From: Gammaproteobacteria bacterium
GTDB lineage: Bacteria; Pseudomonadota; Gammaproteobacteria; CAJXQU01
Reading direction: 5' to 3'
Assembly (NCBI GenBank): GCA_026984275.1
Contig: JALSSM010000427.1
Location: 1 to 7,207 of the forward strand
DNA length: 7,207 nucleotides
The notes under the pieces: generated by a model
Told to the model about the DNA's origin: nothing
The model's database searches: none
What the model saw: the letters and a program-made list of their open reading frames with translations, nothing else
Part shown: positions 1-6,018 of the stretch, in pieces
How positions within the stretch are numbered: the first letter of the stretch is position 1
How the letters are laid out: every line of letters begins with the position of its first letter
Program-made: the position numbers and the translations under genes

Positions 1-517
1 TGGTGCACATGCTTTAATCAGACTTGGGTTTGAGCTGGATGACTCCGATCCTGAGTTTTCTTTATTGAAAGACAAGTTGCTGGAAAACTATCGTAAGAAT
101 ATCGCCCAATACACCCGTCTTTTCGATGGTATAGATGATCTTCTTGATAAATTGGATCAGGATAATATTGCCTGGGGAATTGTAACCAACAAGCCTGAAA
201 GATTCACCAACCCGTTAATGGAACAACTGGGTATCACAGCAAGAACCCATTGCATTGTCAGTGGAGATACGACGGCTTATTCAAAACCCCATCCAGAACC
301 TTTATTCCATGCCGCAAAATTACTTGAGCTTGCTCCACAAGAATGTATTTATATTGGAGATGCCCGTCGTGATATTGAAGCCGCAAGGAATGCGGGAATG
401 AAGTCGCTCGTCGCATTGTTTGGTTATCTGGGGCCAAATGACAAGCCTGATCAGTGGAAGGCAGATGGCTTGATTGAACACCCAATGGATGCTTTGGATT
501 ATTTATCCAATCGTTAG
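1..517 (+). CDS. mupP: HAD-superfamily phosphatase, MupP-like (N-acetylmuramic acid 6-phosphate phosphatase), 5' end missing
   Basis: The reading frame is open from base 2 to the TAG at 515-517, giving 171 visible residues. Relatives have about 220-230, so roughly 50 N-terminal residues lie outside the window, including the DxDxT nucleophile motif. A TTG at 65 could be mistaken for the start, but homologous sequence continues upstream of it. Visible HAD motifs are WGIVTNKP near 174-197 (motif II Thr), SKPHPEP near 283-303 (motif III Lys) and GDARRD near 356-373 (acidic motif IV). The stretches TNKPERF and GYLGPNDKPDQW resemble Pseudomonas MupP more than the phosphoglycolate phosphatase Gph. 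MupP is a cytoplasmic peptidoglycan-recycling enzyme that dephosphorylates MurNAc-6-phosphate. The HAD family call is secure. The substrate is inferred, and phosphoglycolate phosphatase is the alternative. Confidence 0.8.
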   Translation, partial: GAHALIRLGFELDDSDPEFSLLKDKLLENYRKNIAQYTRLFDGIDDLLDKLDQDNIAWGIVTNKPERFTNPLMEQLGITARTHCIVSGDTTAYSKPHPEPLFHAAKLLELAPQECIYIGDARRDIEAARNAGMKSLVALFGYLGPNDKPDQWKADGLIEHPMDALDYLSNR

Positions 518-942
518 TCACTATTCTTCAGCCTGACTCTTAATCTTCGGAAAGTATCTGCATCGACATTGTCCCTGACCAGGATCAATGACTTTCTTCG
601 TCGATCAGGCATTCTGAAGACAAGCACTGTCAGCCAGGGCTGAACAAGACACTCCGGCAAGAGATCAGCTTTGACCGGCTCTTGCCCATCGAATGAGACG
701 AGCCACGAATTATCTGTTCTTAATGTCGCCGTCCTGATTGCCTGATCCAGATGCCAGCAATGCTCCCGTAGAACCACAACTAACCAGATCAATATGATCA
801 GAGAACCGGCAAGTTTTACCGATAAGGGTAACGGCAGACTCATGATCACAATCATTGCCACAAAAGCAACACTGATCAACACCAGAAAAAGAGTTCTGGA
901 AAAACCCGGTGTGATTTTAAGTGTTACGGTAAAGGGGTTCAT
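514..942 (-). CDS. ygfX: YgfX (CptA) family membrane protein, probable partner of SdhE
   Basis: This 142-residue protein has two hydrophobic helices at about residues 16-34 and 40-58, followed by a soluble C-terminal domain. The pattern WLVSFDGQE, then a hydrophobic stretch, then a tail reading DNVDADTFRRLRVRL matches the layout of E. coli YgfX (tail DSMDEAEWRDLRRIL). YgfX is an inner-membrane protein that has been linked to SdhE both as a supposed toxin of a toxin-antitoxin pair and as a helper in flavinylation; its role is debated. The ATG at 942 is preceded on the minus strand by AAGAG five bases upstream. The gene is convergent with the phosphatase, and the two stop codons overlap. It is divergent from the complex II operon, whose seventh-position neighbours include sdhE. 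The family is weakly conserved, so the call rests on architecture and the tail motif as well as context. Confidence 0.8.
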   Translation of the reverse strand: MNPFTVTLKITPGFSRTLFLVLISVAFVAMIVIMSLPLPLSVKLAGSLIILIWLVVVLREHCWHLDQAIRTATLRTDNSWLVSFDGQEPVKADLLPECLVQPWLTVLVFRMPDRRRKSLILVRDNVDADTFRRLRVRLKNSD

Positions 943-984
943 GTAAACTCTTAATAAAATCTCTTTGTATTTGATAAGTAGGGC

Positions 985-1013
985 TTGAAATAAGTTGCTG
1001 ATGAAAAGATACT
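985..1013 (+). promoter_or_regulatory. candidate sigma70-type promoter for the complex II operon
   Basis: TTGAAA at 985-990 and GATACT at 1008-1013 are separated by 17 bp and match the -35 and -10 consensus at 5 of 6 and 4 of 6 positions. They lie in the 78-bp divergent gap between ygfX and the first operon gene, which is where an operon promoter is expected. Transcription would start near 1020, leaving almost no leader before the TTG at 1021 and about 27 bases before the ATG at 1048. The -10 match is imperfect and no other evidence is available. Confidence 0.35.
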
Positions 1014-1020
1014 ATCCTTC

Positions 1021-1248
1021 TTGTCTGCAATAGATACAGTTAATTGGATGAATAACATAAATCAGGATAATAAAATAACATTGCAGAGTGGCTCAGAACA
1101 ATCCATAGAAGAAGTCTCAATAAAAAAAGAAACAACGGCCGTGTCATCGACCAACGATCAGCCAAAAGAAATCGGTGGTCGTACTCAGGGGCTGGAACCC
1201 ACACGTTATGGAGACTGGGAGTTCAAGGGTCGCTGTATTGATTTTTAA
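1021..1248 (+). CDS. SDHAF4-like succinate dehydrogenase assembly factor (DUF1674)
   Basis: This is a small soluble protein of up to 75 residues. Its last 27 residues carry the DUF1674/SDHAF4 signature: KEIGGR at 49-54, then EPTRYGDWE at 59-67, then KGRCIDF at the very C-terminus. The N-terminal half is polar, rich in Ser, Thr, Glu and Lys, and probably disordered, as is usual in this family. In eukaryotes SDHAF4 binds flavinylated SDHA, limits its oxidant production and helps it assemble with SDHB. The same role is inferred here, supported by the position 31 bp before sdhC in the same direction. The start is uncertain. The frame is open back to a TAA at 991-993, leaving TTG at 1021 and ATG at 1048 as candidates. 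Neither has a clear Shine-Dalgarno sequence, and starting at 1048 would give 66 residues with the signature intact. Confidence 0.88.
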   Translation: MSAIDTVNWMNNINQDNKITLQSGSEQSIEEVSIKKETTAVSSTNDQPKEIGGRTQGLEPTRYGDWEFKGRCIDF

Positions 1249-1279
1249 TTATAATTATTAAGGTAAAGGTAACTACGCT

Positions 1280-1672
1280 ATGTCGTCACAAAACCGACCG
1301 TTATCTCCGCACTTGGATGTTTACAAACTTCCATTGACGGGGATTATTTCCATCAGCCACCGTATGACGGGAGTTGGCTTGTCCGTAGGCACTTTGTTAT
1401 TGGCCTGGTGGCTGATAGCTGCAGCTACGGGTGCTGAATCTTATACCACTGTGAATGGTTTCCTCGGTTCATGGTTCGGTAAAATTCTGCTATTTCTGTG
1501 GAGTTTTGCCTTCTTTTTTCATCTCTGTAATGGCATTCGACACCTGTTCTGGGATGCGGGAAAAGGTTTTGATAAGGCAGATGTCGAAAAAACAGCTAAA
1601 GCGGTTTTAATTGCATCGGTTGTTTTGACACTGCTTACCTGGGTGATTGCCCTTGCAGGAGGTGCGTCATGA
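1280..1672 (+). CDS. sdhC: succinate dehydrogenase cytochrome b556 subunit SdhC
   Basis: The 130-residue membrane anchor of complex II, which with SdhD holds heme b and the ubiquinone site. The N-terminus SPHLDVYKLP is typical of alphaproteobacterial and mitochondrial-type SdhC. The ISISHRMTG motif gives Ser24, His27 and Arg28, equivalent to Ser27, His30 and Arg31 of E. coli, two of which (Ser27 and Arg31) help form the quinone site. FHLCNGIRHLFWD gives His81, equivalent to the E. coli heme ligand His84. Three membrane helices lie at about residues 31-50, 66-88 and 108-127, the standard number. AAAGGT at 1265-1270 precedes the ATG by nine bases. The stop TGA overlaps the sdhD start as ATGA, so the two are translationally coupled. 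Confidence 0.97.
   Translation: MSSQNRPLSPHLDVYKLPLTGIISISHRMTGVGLSVGTLLLAWWLIAAATGAESYTTVNGFLGSWFGKILLFLWSFAFFFHLCNGIRHLFWDAGKGFDKADVEKTAKAVLIASVVLTLLTWVIALAGGAS
1657..1664 (+). promoter_or_regulatory. strong Shine-Dalgarno sequence for sdhD
   Basis: AGGAGGTG is a near-perfect anti-16S match lying inside the last codons of sdhC, four bases before the ATG at 1669. It selects this start over the in-frame ATG at 1675 and supports coupled translation of the two anchor subunits. Confidence 0.8.
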
Positions 1673-2049
1673 GTATGAATACACCACTTTCCAAAGCACG
1701 TGGTCTGGGTTCTGCCAAAGAAGGTGCCCATCACTGGAAAGCTCAACGGCTCACAGCGATTGCTCTGGTCCCTCTTAGTATCTGGTTTATTAGTGGCATT
1801 ATTTGTCTTGCTGGCAAACCCCATGCGGATCTGGTTGCCTGGGTTCAAAATCCCTGGTCTGCCTCTTTGTTAATCCTGCTTCTGTTTAGCCTTTTTTATC
1901 ACATGGCTCTCGGCTTGCAGGTCGTCATTGAAGATTACGTCCAGGCAACTGGCATGAAAATTACACTTTTGCTTATAACCCAATTCGGTTCAATATTATT
2001 AGGCCTCGCCAGTATTGTTTCTGTTTTGTTGATCGCTACGGGAGATTAA
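1669..2049 (+). CDS. sdhD: succinate dehydrogenase hydrophobic membrane anchor SdhD
   Basis: The 126-residue second anchor subunit of complex II. The N-terminal motif GLGSAKEGAHHWKAQR (residues 12-27) is characteristic of the alphaproteobacterial-type SdhD family. FYHMALGLQVVIEDYV gives His78, matching the E. coli SdhD heme ligand His71, and Asp89-Tyr90, matching the quinone-site pair Asp82-Tyr83. Helices are predicted at about residues 28-48, 64-87 and 98-122. It overlaps sdhC by four bases and ends six bases before sdhA, so it sits in the usual C-D-A-B order. Confidence 0.96.
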   Translation: MSMNTPLSKARGLGSAKEGAHHWKAQRLTAIALVPLSIWFISGIICLAGKPHADLVAWVQNPWSASLLILLLFSLFYHMALGLQVVIEDYVQATGMKITLLLITQFGSILLGLASIVSVLLIATGD

Positions 2050-2055
2050 GGTTCC

Positions 2056-3846
2056 ATGACCGACGAATATAAAATCATTGAACATAAATACGATGTGGTC
2101 GTAGTCGGTGCCGGCGGCGCCGGGCTTCGAGCAACATTCGGCATGGCTCAAAAAGGCCTGAAAACAGCATGCCTGACCAAAGTTTTCCCAACCAGGAGTC
2201 ATACTGTTGCTGCTCAGGGTGGCATGAGTGCATCACTCGGGAATATGGGTGAAGATAGCTGGCAATGGCATATGTACGATACTGTCAAAGGTTCTGACTG
2301 GCTTGGTGATCAGGATGCGATTGAATACATGTGCCGCGAAGCGGTGCCTTCAGTTATCGAGCTTGAGCATTATGGCGTACCTTTCTCGCGTACTGACGAA
2401 GGGAAAATTTATCAGCGCCCATTCGGTGGCATGACGACCAATTTTGGTGAAGGTATCGCACAAAGAACGTGTGCCGCAGCCGATAGAACAGGCCATGCTA
2501 TTCTCCATACACTCTATCAACAATCCCTGAAACATGATGCCGAATTCTTCATTGAATACTTCGCGCTGGATCTGGTGATGGATGATGATGGAAACTGTAG
2601 AGGCGTACTCGCCTGGTGTCTGGAAGATGGGACTTTGCACCTGTTTCGTGGACATGAAACAGTACTGGCCACAGGCGGATATGGACGTTCATATTTCTCC
2701 TGTACTTCTGCACATACTTGTACTGGCGATGGTAATGCCATGGTTTTGCGTGCTGGTTTGCCTTTACAGGATATGGAGTTTATTCAGTTCCATCCAACCG
2801 GTATATATGGATCAGGCTGCCTGATCACAGAAGGCGTTCGTGGAGAAGGTGGCTATCTGACTAACTCGGAAGGCGAGCGCTTCATGGAACGATATGCCCC
2901 TAATGCGAAAGATCTCGCCTCTCGTGATGTGGTCAGTCGATCAATGACCATAGAAATCCGCGAAGGTCGTGGTGTGGGTAAAGACAAGGATCATATCCAT
3001 CTGCATCTTGAACATCTTGGTCCGGAAGTGATTAACGAACGTCTGCCGGGGATCGCAGAATCTGCAGAAATTTTTGCGGGCGTCGATGTCACCAAAGAAC
3101 CTATTCCCGTCATACCAACGGTGCACTACAACATGGGCGGTATTCCCACTAACTATCATGGTGAAGTCGTGACACTGAAGGACAAAGATCCTGATCATGT
3201 TGTTCAGGGTCTAATGGCCATTGGTGAAGCAGCCTGTGTGTCTGTACATGGCGCTAACCGGCTGGGTTCAAACTCACTACTCGATCTGATCGTTTTCGGT
3301 CGTGCAGCAGCGATCAGGGCCGCTGAAAAGGTCGAACCAGGACAACCACATACACCACTGCCTGAAGGTGCAGTAGATAAGCTGGTGGCACGTTTCGATA
3401 AAGCCCGAAATGCCAGTGGCACCACACCGACGGCCAAAATCCGCGATAATTTACAACGCACCATGCAAAACAATGCCGCCGTTTTCAGAACCGGTGACGT
3501 CATGCAGGAAGGTATTGATAAACTAAAAGAAGTCTGTGACTCATTTACCGATGTTCAGGTCTCCGATCGTTCTCTGATCTGGAATACCGATCTGGTTGAA
3601 ACTCTGGAACTGGAAAACCTGTTGCAATGTGCGGCTGTCAGTATTCATGGCGCACTGAACCGTGAAGAAAGTCGTGGCGCACATGCTCGTGAAGATTTTC
3701 CTGATCGAGACGATGAAAACTGGATGAAACACACGCTCGCAAATCTTAATGATGACTGGAGTGTGTCATTTGAATATCGCCCAGTTCATACATACACACT
3801 CACTAATGAAATCGAATACATCAAGCCAAAAGCCCGCGTGTATTAA
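2056..3846 (+). CDS. sdhA: succinate dehydrogenase flavoprotein subunit SdhA
   Basis: The 596-residue catalytic subunit oxidises succinate to fumarate with covalently bound FAD, facing the cytoplasm. A Rossmann dinucleotide motif GAGGAGLRA lies at residues 18-26. His49 in RSHTVAAQGG is the expected 8-alpha-FAD attachment residue (His45 in E. coli). Active-site residues are visible: His246 in QFHPTG, Arg290 in SRDVVSR (catalytic proton-shuttle Arg, E. coli Arg286), His357 in PTVHYNMGG and Arg402 in GANRLGSNS. The C-terminal helical domain ends in the usual EYIKPKARVY. It is full length, with no frameshift. AAGG at 2048-2051, over the sdhD stop, serves as ribosome site for the ATG at 2056. Flavinylation would depend on sdhE, the second gene downstream. 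Confidence 0.99.
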   Translation: MTDEYKIIEHKYDVVVVGAGGAGLRATFGMAQKGLKTACLTKVFPTRSHTVAAQGGMSASLGNMGEDSWQWHMYDTVKGSDWLGDQDAIEYMCREAVPSVIELEHYGVPFSRTDEGKIYQRPFGGMTTNFGEGIAQRTCAAADRTGHAILHTLYQQSLKHDAEFFIEYFALDLVMDDDGNCRGVLAWCLEDGTLHLFRGHETVLATGGYGRSYFSCTSAHTCTGDGNAMVLRAGLPLQDMEFIQFHPTGIYGSGCLITEGVRGEGGYLTNSEGERFMERYAPNAKDLASRDVVSRSMTIEIREGRGVGKDKDHIHLHLEHLGPEVINERLPGIAESAEIFAGVDVTKEPIPVIPTVHYNMGGIPTNYHGEVVTLKDKDPDHVVQGLMAIGEAACVSVHGANRLGSNSLLDLIVFGRAAAIRAAEKVEPGQPHTPLPEGAVDKLVARFDKARNASGTTPTAKIRDNLQRTMQNNAAVFRTGDVMQEGIDKLKEVCDSFTDVQVSDRSLIWNTDLVETLELENLLQCAAVSIHGALNREESRGAHAREDFPDRDDENWMKHTLANLNDDWSVSFEYRPVHTYTLTNEIEYIKPKARVY

Positions 3847-3869
3847 GCGACAAATAAAGGAAAGAAGAT

Positions 3870-4655
3870 ATGGTTGAATTTACACTTCCAGAAAATTCAA
3901 AAATTGGCACCGGCAAGACAGTTACCGCAGCCAGTAACTCACTGAAGAAAAAAATCTTCAAGATCTATCGTTGGGATCCTGACAGCGGAGAGAACCCTCG
4001 GATGGACACCTTTGAGATCGACCTCAATAATTGTGGCCCGATGGTGCTTGATGCATTACTGCATATCAAAAATGATCTGGATCCCACACTGACATTACGA
4101 CGATCCTGTCGCGAAGGCATTTGTGGCTCCTGTGCCATGAATATTGATGGCCGTAACACACTCGCCTGCACAAAAGCGATTGCAGATGTGGATGGTGAAG
4201 TCAAAGTCTACCCTCTTCCCCACATGGCGGTGGTCAAAGATCTGGTGCCGGATCTGACTCATTTCTATGCTCAGTACGCATCGATCAAGCCCTGGATGCA
4301 AACTGAAAGTCCAACGCCTCCTGAAGACGAAGAACGTTTACAATCAAAAGAGGATCGTGCAAAACTGGATGGGCTTTATGAATGTATTCTTTGTGCCTGT
4401 TGCTCGACAAGTTGCCCAAGTTACTGGTGGAACAGCGATCGCTATCTTGGCCCGGCAGCATTGTTACAGGCCTATCGCTGGATAGCTGACAGCCGTGATG
4501 AGGCGACCGGTGAACGTCTGGAAGAACTTGAAGATCCATTCAAACTTTATCGTTGCCATACAATTATGAACTGTACAGATACCTGCCCTAAGGGTCTGAA
4601 CCCGGCCAAAGCCATTGCTGAAATCAAAAAATTACAGGTGATGAAAGGCACATAA
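3870..4655 (+). CDS. sdhB: succinate dehydrogenase iron-sulfur subunit SdhB
   Basis: The 261-residue electron-transfer subunit passes electrons from the SdhA flavin to quinone. The N-terminal plant-type ferredoxin domain carries the [2Fe-2S] ligands Cys80, Cys85, Cys88 and Cys100 in CREGICGSC and LACTKA. The C-terminal domain has ECILCACCSTSCPSYWW with Cys172, Cys175 and Cys178 for [4Fe-4S] and Cys182 for [3Fe-4S]. CHTIMNCTDTCPKGLNP then gives Cys229 and Cys235 for [3Fe-4S] and Cys239 for [4Fe-4S]. All ligands are present. It is about 20 residues longer than E. coli SdhB, mostly at the N-terminus, as in mitochondrial-type subunits. A purine-rich AAAGGAAAG ribosome site ends shortly before the ATG, and sdhE begins five bases after the stop. 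Confidence 0.99.
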   Translation: MVEFTLPENSKIGTGKTVTAASNSLKKKIFKIYRWDPDSGENPRMDTFEIDLNNCGPMVLDALLHIKNDLDPTLTLRRSCREGICGSCAMNIDGRNTLACTKAIADVDGEVKVYPLPHMAVVKDLVPDLTHFYAQYASIKPWMQTESPTPPEDEERLQSKEDRAKLDGLYECILCACCSTSCPSYWWNSDRYLGPAALLQAYRWIADSRDEATGERLEELEDPFKLYRCHTIMNCTDTCPKGLNPAKAIAEIKKLQVMKGT

Positions 4656-4660
4656 GGATC

Positions 4661-4915
4661 ATGAATGATCGTAATCGTGTCCGCTGGCTATGCCGCCGCG
4701 GAATGAAAGAACTTGATTTAGTGATCAACAGATTCTTTGAAAGCGATTATGACTCACTCTCTGAACAGGAGCAGTTAGCCTTTCAGGATTTCCTTAACGT
4801 TGAAGACCCCATTATCTTTTCATGGATAATGGGACGTTCCACTCCAGAAAATGAGTCACACGCAAATATTATCAGCCAATTACAAAATACTTTCGATAAA
4901 CCCATTGGCTCATAA
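4661..4915 (+). CDS. sdhE: SdhE (CptB/YgfY), FAD assembly factor for SdhA
   Basis: A small, mainly helical cytoplasmic protein of 84 residues, the usual family length. It has the diagnostic RGxxE motif (Arg13, Gly14, Glu17) within WLCRRGMKELD. The second family block, LSEQEQLAFQDFL followed by EDPIIFSWIMGR, is also intact. SdhE and its eukaryotic relative SDHAF2 bind SdhA and promote covalent attachment of FAD. AAGGA at 4654-4658, overlapping the sdhB stop, places the start at 4661. Being directly behind sdhB in one transcript would match factor dose to substrate dose. In E. coli this gene is instead paired with ygfX, away from sdh. Confidence 0.96.
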   Translation: MNDRNRVRWLCRRGMKELDLVINRFFESDYDSLSEQEQLAFQDFLNVEDPIIFSWIMGRSTPENESHANIISQLQNTFDKPIGS

Positions 4916-4917
4916 AA

Positions 4918-5850
4918 ATGACCTTGCCTGATATTTTTAAAGAACCACATCTAATCAAACTCGATCAATATGATCTCATCGAAATTGAGGGCAAAGACGC
5001 ACGTGAGTTTCTCAATAATCAATTCACCAATGATCTGAAAACACTTGCCGATAATATCTCCAGTCTCGGTTCGTGGTGTTCCATAAAAGGTCGTGTTCTT
5101 TATACATTCCGGATCTGGTGTGTTAATAAAACCTTTCAGCTCATATTGCCAACTGTACAAACCAAAACATTCCTTAAAAAATTGCAGATGTATGTTTTAC
5201 GGGCAGACGTCAGAATTCGCGAGTCTTCAGAAAAATTTATTTATGGCCTGTATGGAAAAAAGTCTGATCGACTCTTCTCTGATTTTCCAGATAACGACAA
5301 ATCAATCGCTAAAGTTGAAGATAATCTCGTCATAAATATTCCAGCCCCGATTCCACGCTTCCTGATCATTTCTGGAAATAATAATCTGGAAATTGATACT
5401 TTATCTATAGAAAGCTCAAAAGAAAATAATCATTGGAATTTACTGGATATAATGGCAGGTGTTCCCGAAATATTACCTGATACAGCGGATATGTTCCTGC
5501 CTCAAATGCTTAATCTGGAACAGCTTGGTGGTCTCAGTTTTCAAAAAGGCTGTTATCCCGGACAGGAAATTGTTGCCCGGGTCAAATACCGGGGTGAATT
5601 AAAGAAACAGCTTTATAAAGCAACTGTCAGCGCAAACAGCCCGATCAAACCAGGTTCACCTTTGATCACATCAGAGGACGACTCTGAGGCAGAGACGGTT
5701 ATTGGGCAGGTTGTTAACGCTGTCCAACTTGAGGAAAATCAATGGATGTTACTTGCAGTTATAAATATTTCAGTGGTGACTCATTCAAATATCAGCAATA
5801 TAAGACTACAACAGGAAAAAAAAGCAATACTTCGAATATTTAGTGAATAA
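4918..5850 (+). CDS. ygfZ: YgfZ/GcvT-like folate-binding protein, Fe-S cluster maintenance
   Basis: A 310-residue protein of the YgfZ (COG0354, IBA57-related) family. The N-terminal GcvT-like domain covers about residues 12-220. The family signature KGCYPGQE lies at residues 210-217 with the key Cys212 (E. coli Cys228). A smaller C-terminal barrel-like domain follows. YgfZ proteins act with tetrahydrofolate to keep certain Fe-S enzymes active, probably through repair or maturation of [4Fe-4S] clusters. SdhB, encoded upstream, is a plausible client; that link is inferred from the neighbourhood. The ATG begins two bases after the sdhE stop and has no clear Shine-Dalgarno sequence, suggesting reinitiation after sdhE. 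It is richer in Asn, Lys and Ile codons than sdhA, consistent with lower expression. Confidence 0.94.
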   Translation: MTLPDIFKEPHLIKLDQYDLIEIEGKDAREFLNNQFTNDLKTLADNISSLGSWCSIKGRVLYTFRIWCVNKTFQLILPTVQTKTFLKKLQMYVLRADVRIRESSEKFIYGLYGKKSDRLFSDFPDNDKSIAKVEDNLVINIPAPIPRFLIISGNNNLEIDTLSIESSKENNHWNLLDIMAGVPEILPDTADMFLPQMLNLEQLGGLSFQKGCYPGQEIVARVKYRGELKKQLYKATVSANSPIKPGSPLITSEDDSEAETVIGQVVNAVQLEENQWMLLAVINISVVTHSNISNIRLQQEKKAILRIFSE

Positions 5851-6018
5851 TTTGGCATTACTTTCTTCAGGACTTTTCGACTTAAAATCTCAGGAATTTT
5901 TCCCGAACCCAATCCCTCACCTGAATATCAGTCCATGATAAAATCCACCAATAATAATTAATTAAGGATCATGATTTTTTTCAGACCTTTTCTCTTCTTT
6001 ACTTAAGTTTATACACAC
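5851..6018 (+). other. non-coding gap between the complex II operon and the DUF3450 gene
   Basis: This 168-bp AT-rich gap is the longest non-coding stretch in the window. I found no GC-rich hairpin followed by a T run, so no intrinsic terminator for the upstream operon is evident. TAAAAT at 5939-5944 matches 5 of 6 bases of a -10 box but has no recognisable -35 element at the right distance. The 3' part holds a mini-ORF, listed separately. The promoter of the next gene pair most likely lies here, but I cannot place it. Confidence 0.5.
5971..6006 (+). CDS. possible 11-codon upstream ORF or leader peptide
   Basis: ATG at 5971 is preceded by AAGGA at 5964-5968, a better ribosome site than that of the gene downstream. 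It reads MIFFRPFLFFT and stops at TAA 6004-6006, twelve bases before the ATG of the DUF3450 gene and in the same frame. It could drive translation of the next gene by reinitiation, act as a leader, or be chance in T-rich DNA. No tandem codon run typical of attenuators is present. Treat it as a candidate only. Confidence 0.25.
   Translation: MIFFRPFLFFT

Noticed and set aside
65..67. TTG as the true start of the phosphatase gene
   Set aside because: The frame is open to the left window edge, the upstream residues fit the family, and starting here would remove the HAD nucleophile motif.
258..521. 87-residue minus-strand ORF
   Set aside because: It lies wholly antisense to the phosphatase motifs and continues over the ygfX stop; its product resembles no family I know.
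511..545. AGTCA/TGACT inverted repeat at the convergent junction as a bidirectional terminator
   Set aside because: Only five base pairs with a 13-base loop and no flanking T runs.
1246..1257. Perfect 12-bp palindrome TAATTATAATTA containing a TATAAT hexamer just before sdhC, as a promoter or operator
   Set aside because: No -35 element lies 16-18 bp upstream, and the sequence is pure A/T, where short palindromes arise easily. It more likely just keeps the sdhC ribosome site unstructured.
514..4915. ygfX/sdhE as a toxin-antitoxin system
   Set aside because: The two genes are about 3.7 kb apart and on opposite strands, unlike a toxin-antitoxin operon. SdhE has intact flavinylation-factor motifs and sits inside the complex II operon.
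5952..5966. Fur box upstream of the TonB2-like pair
   Set aside because: The AT-rich stretch matches the 7-1-7 Fur consensus at only about 8 of 14 positions, and those matches are expected from base composition.
5968..5981. ATCATGAT followed by a T run, as an intrinsic terminator
   Set aside because: The arms are four bases with no loop and no GC content, so a stable hairpin cannot form.
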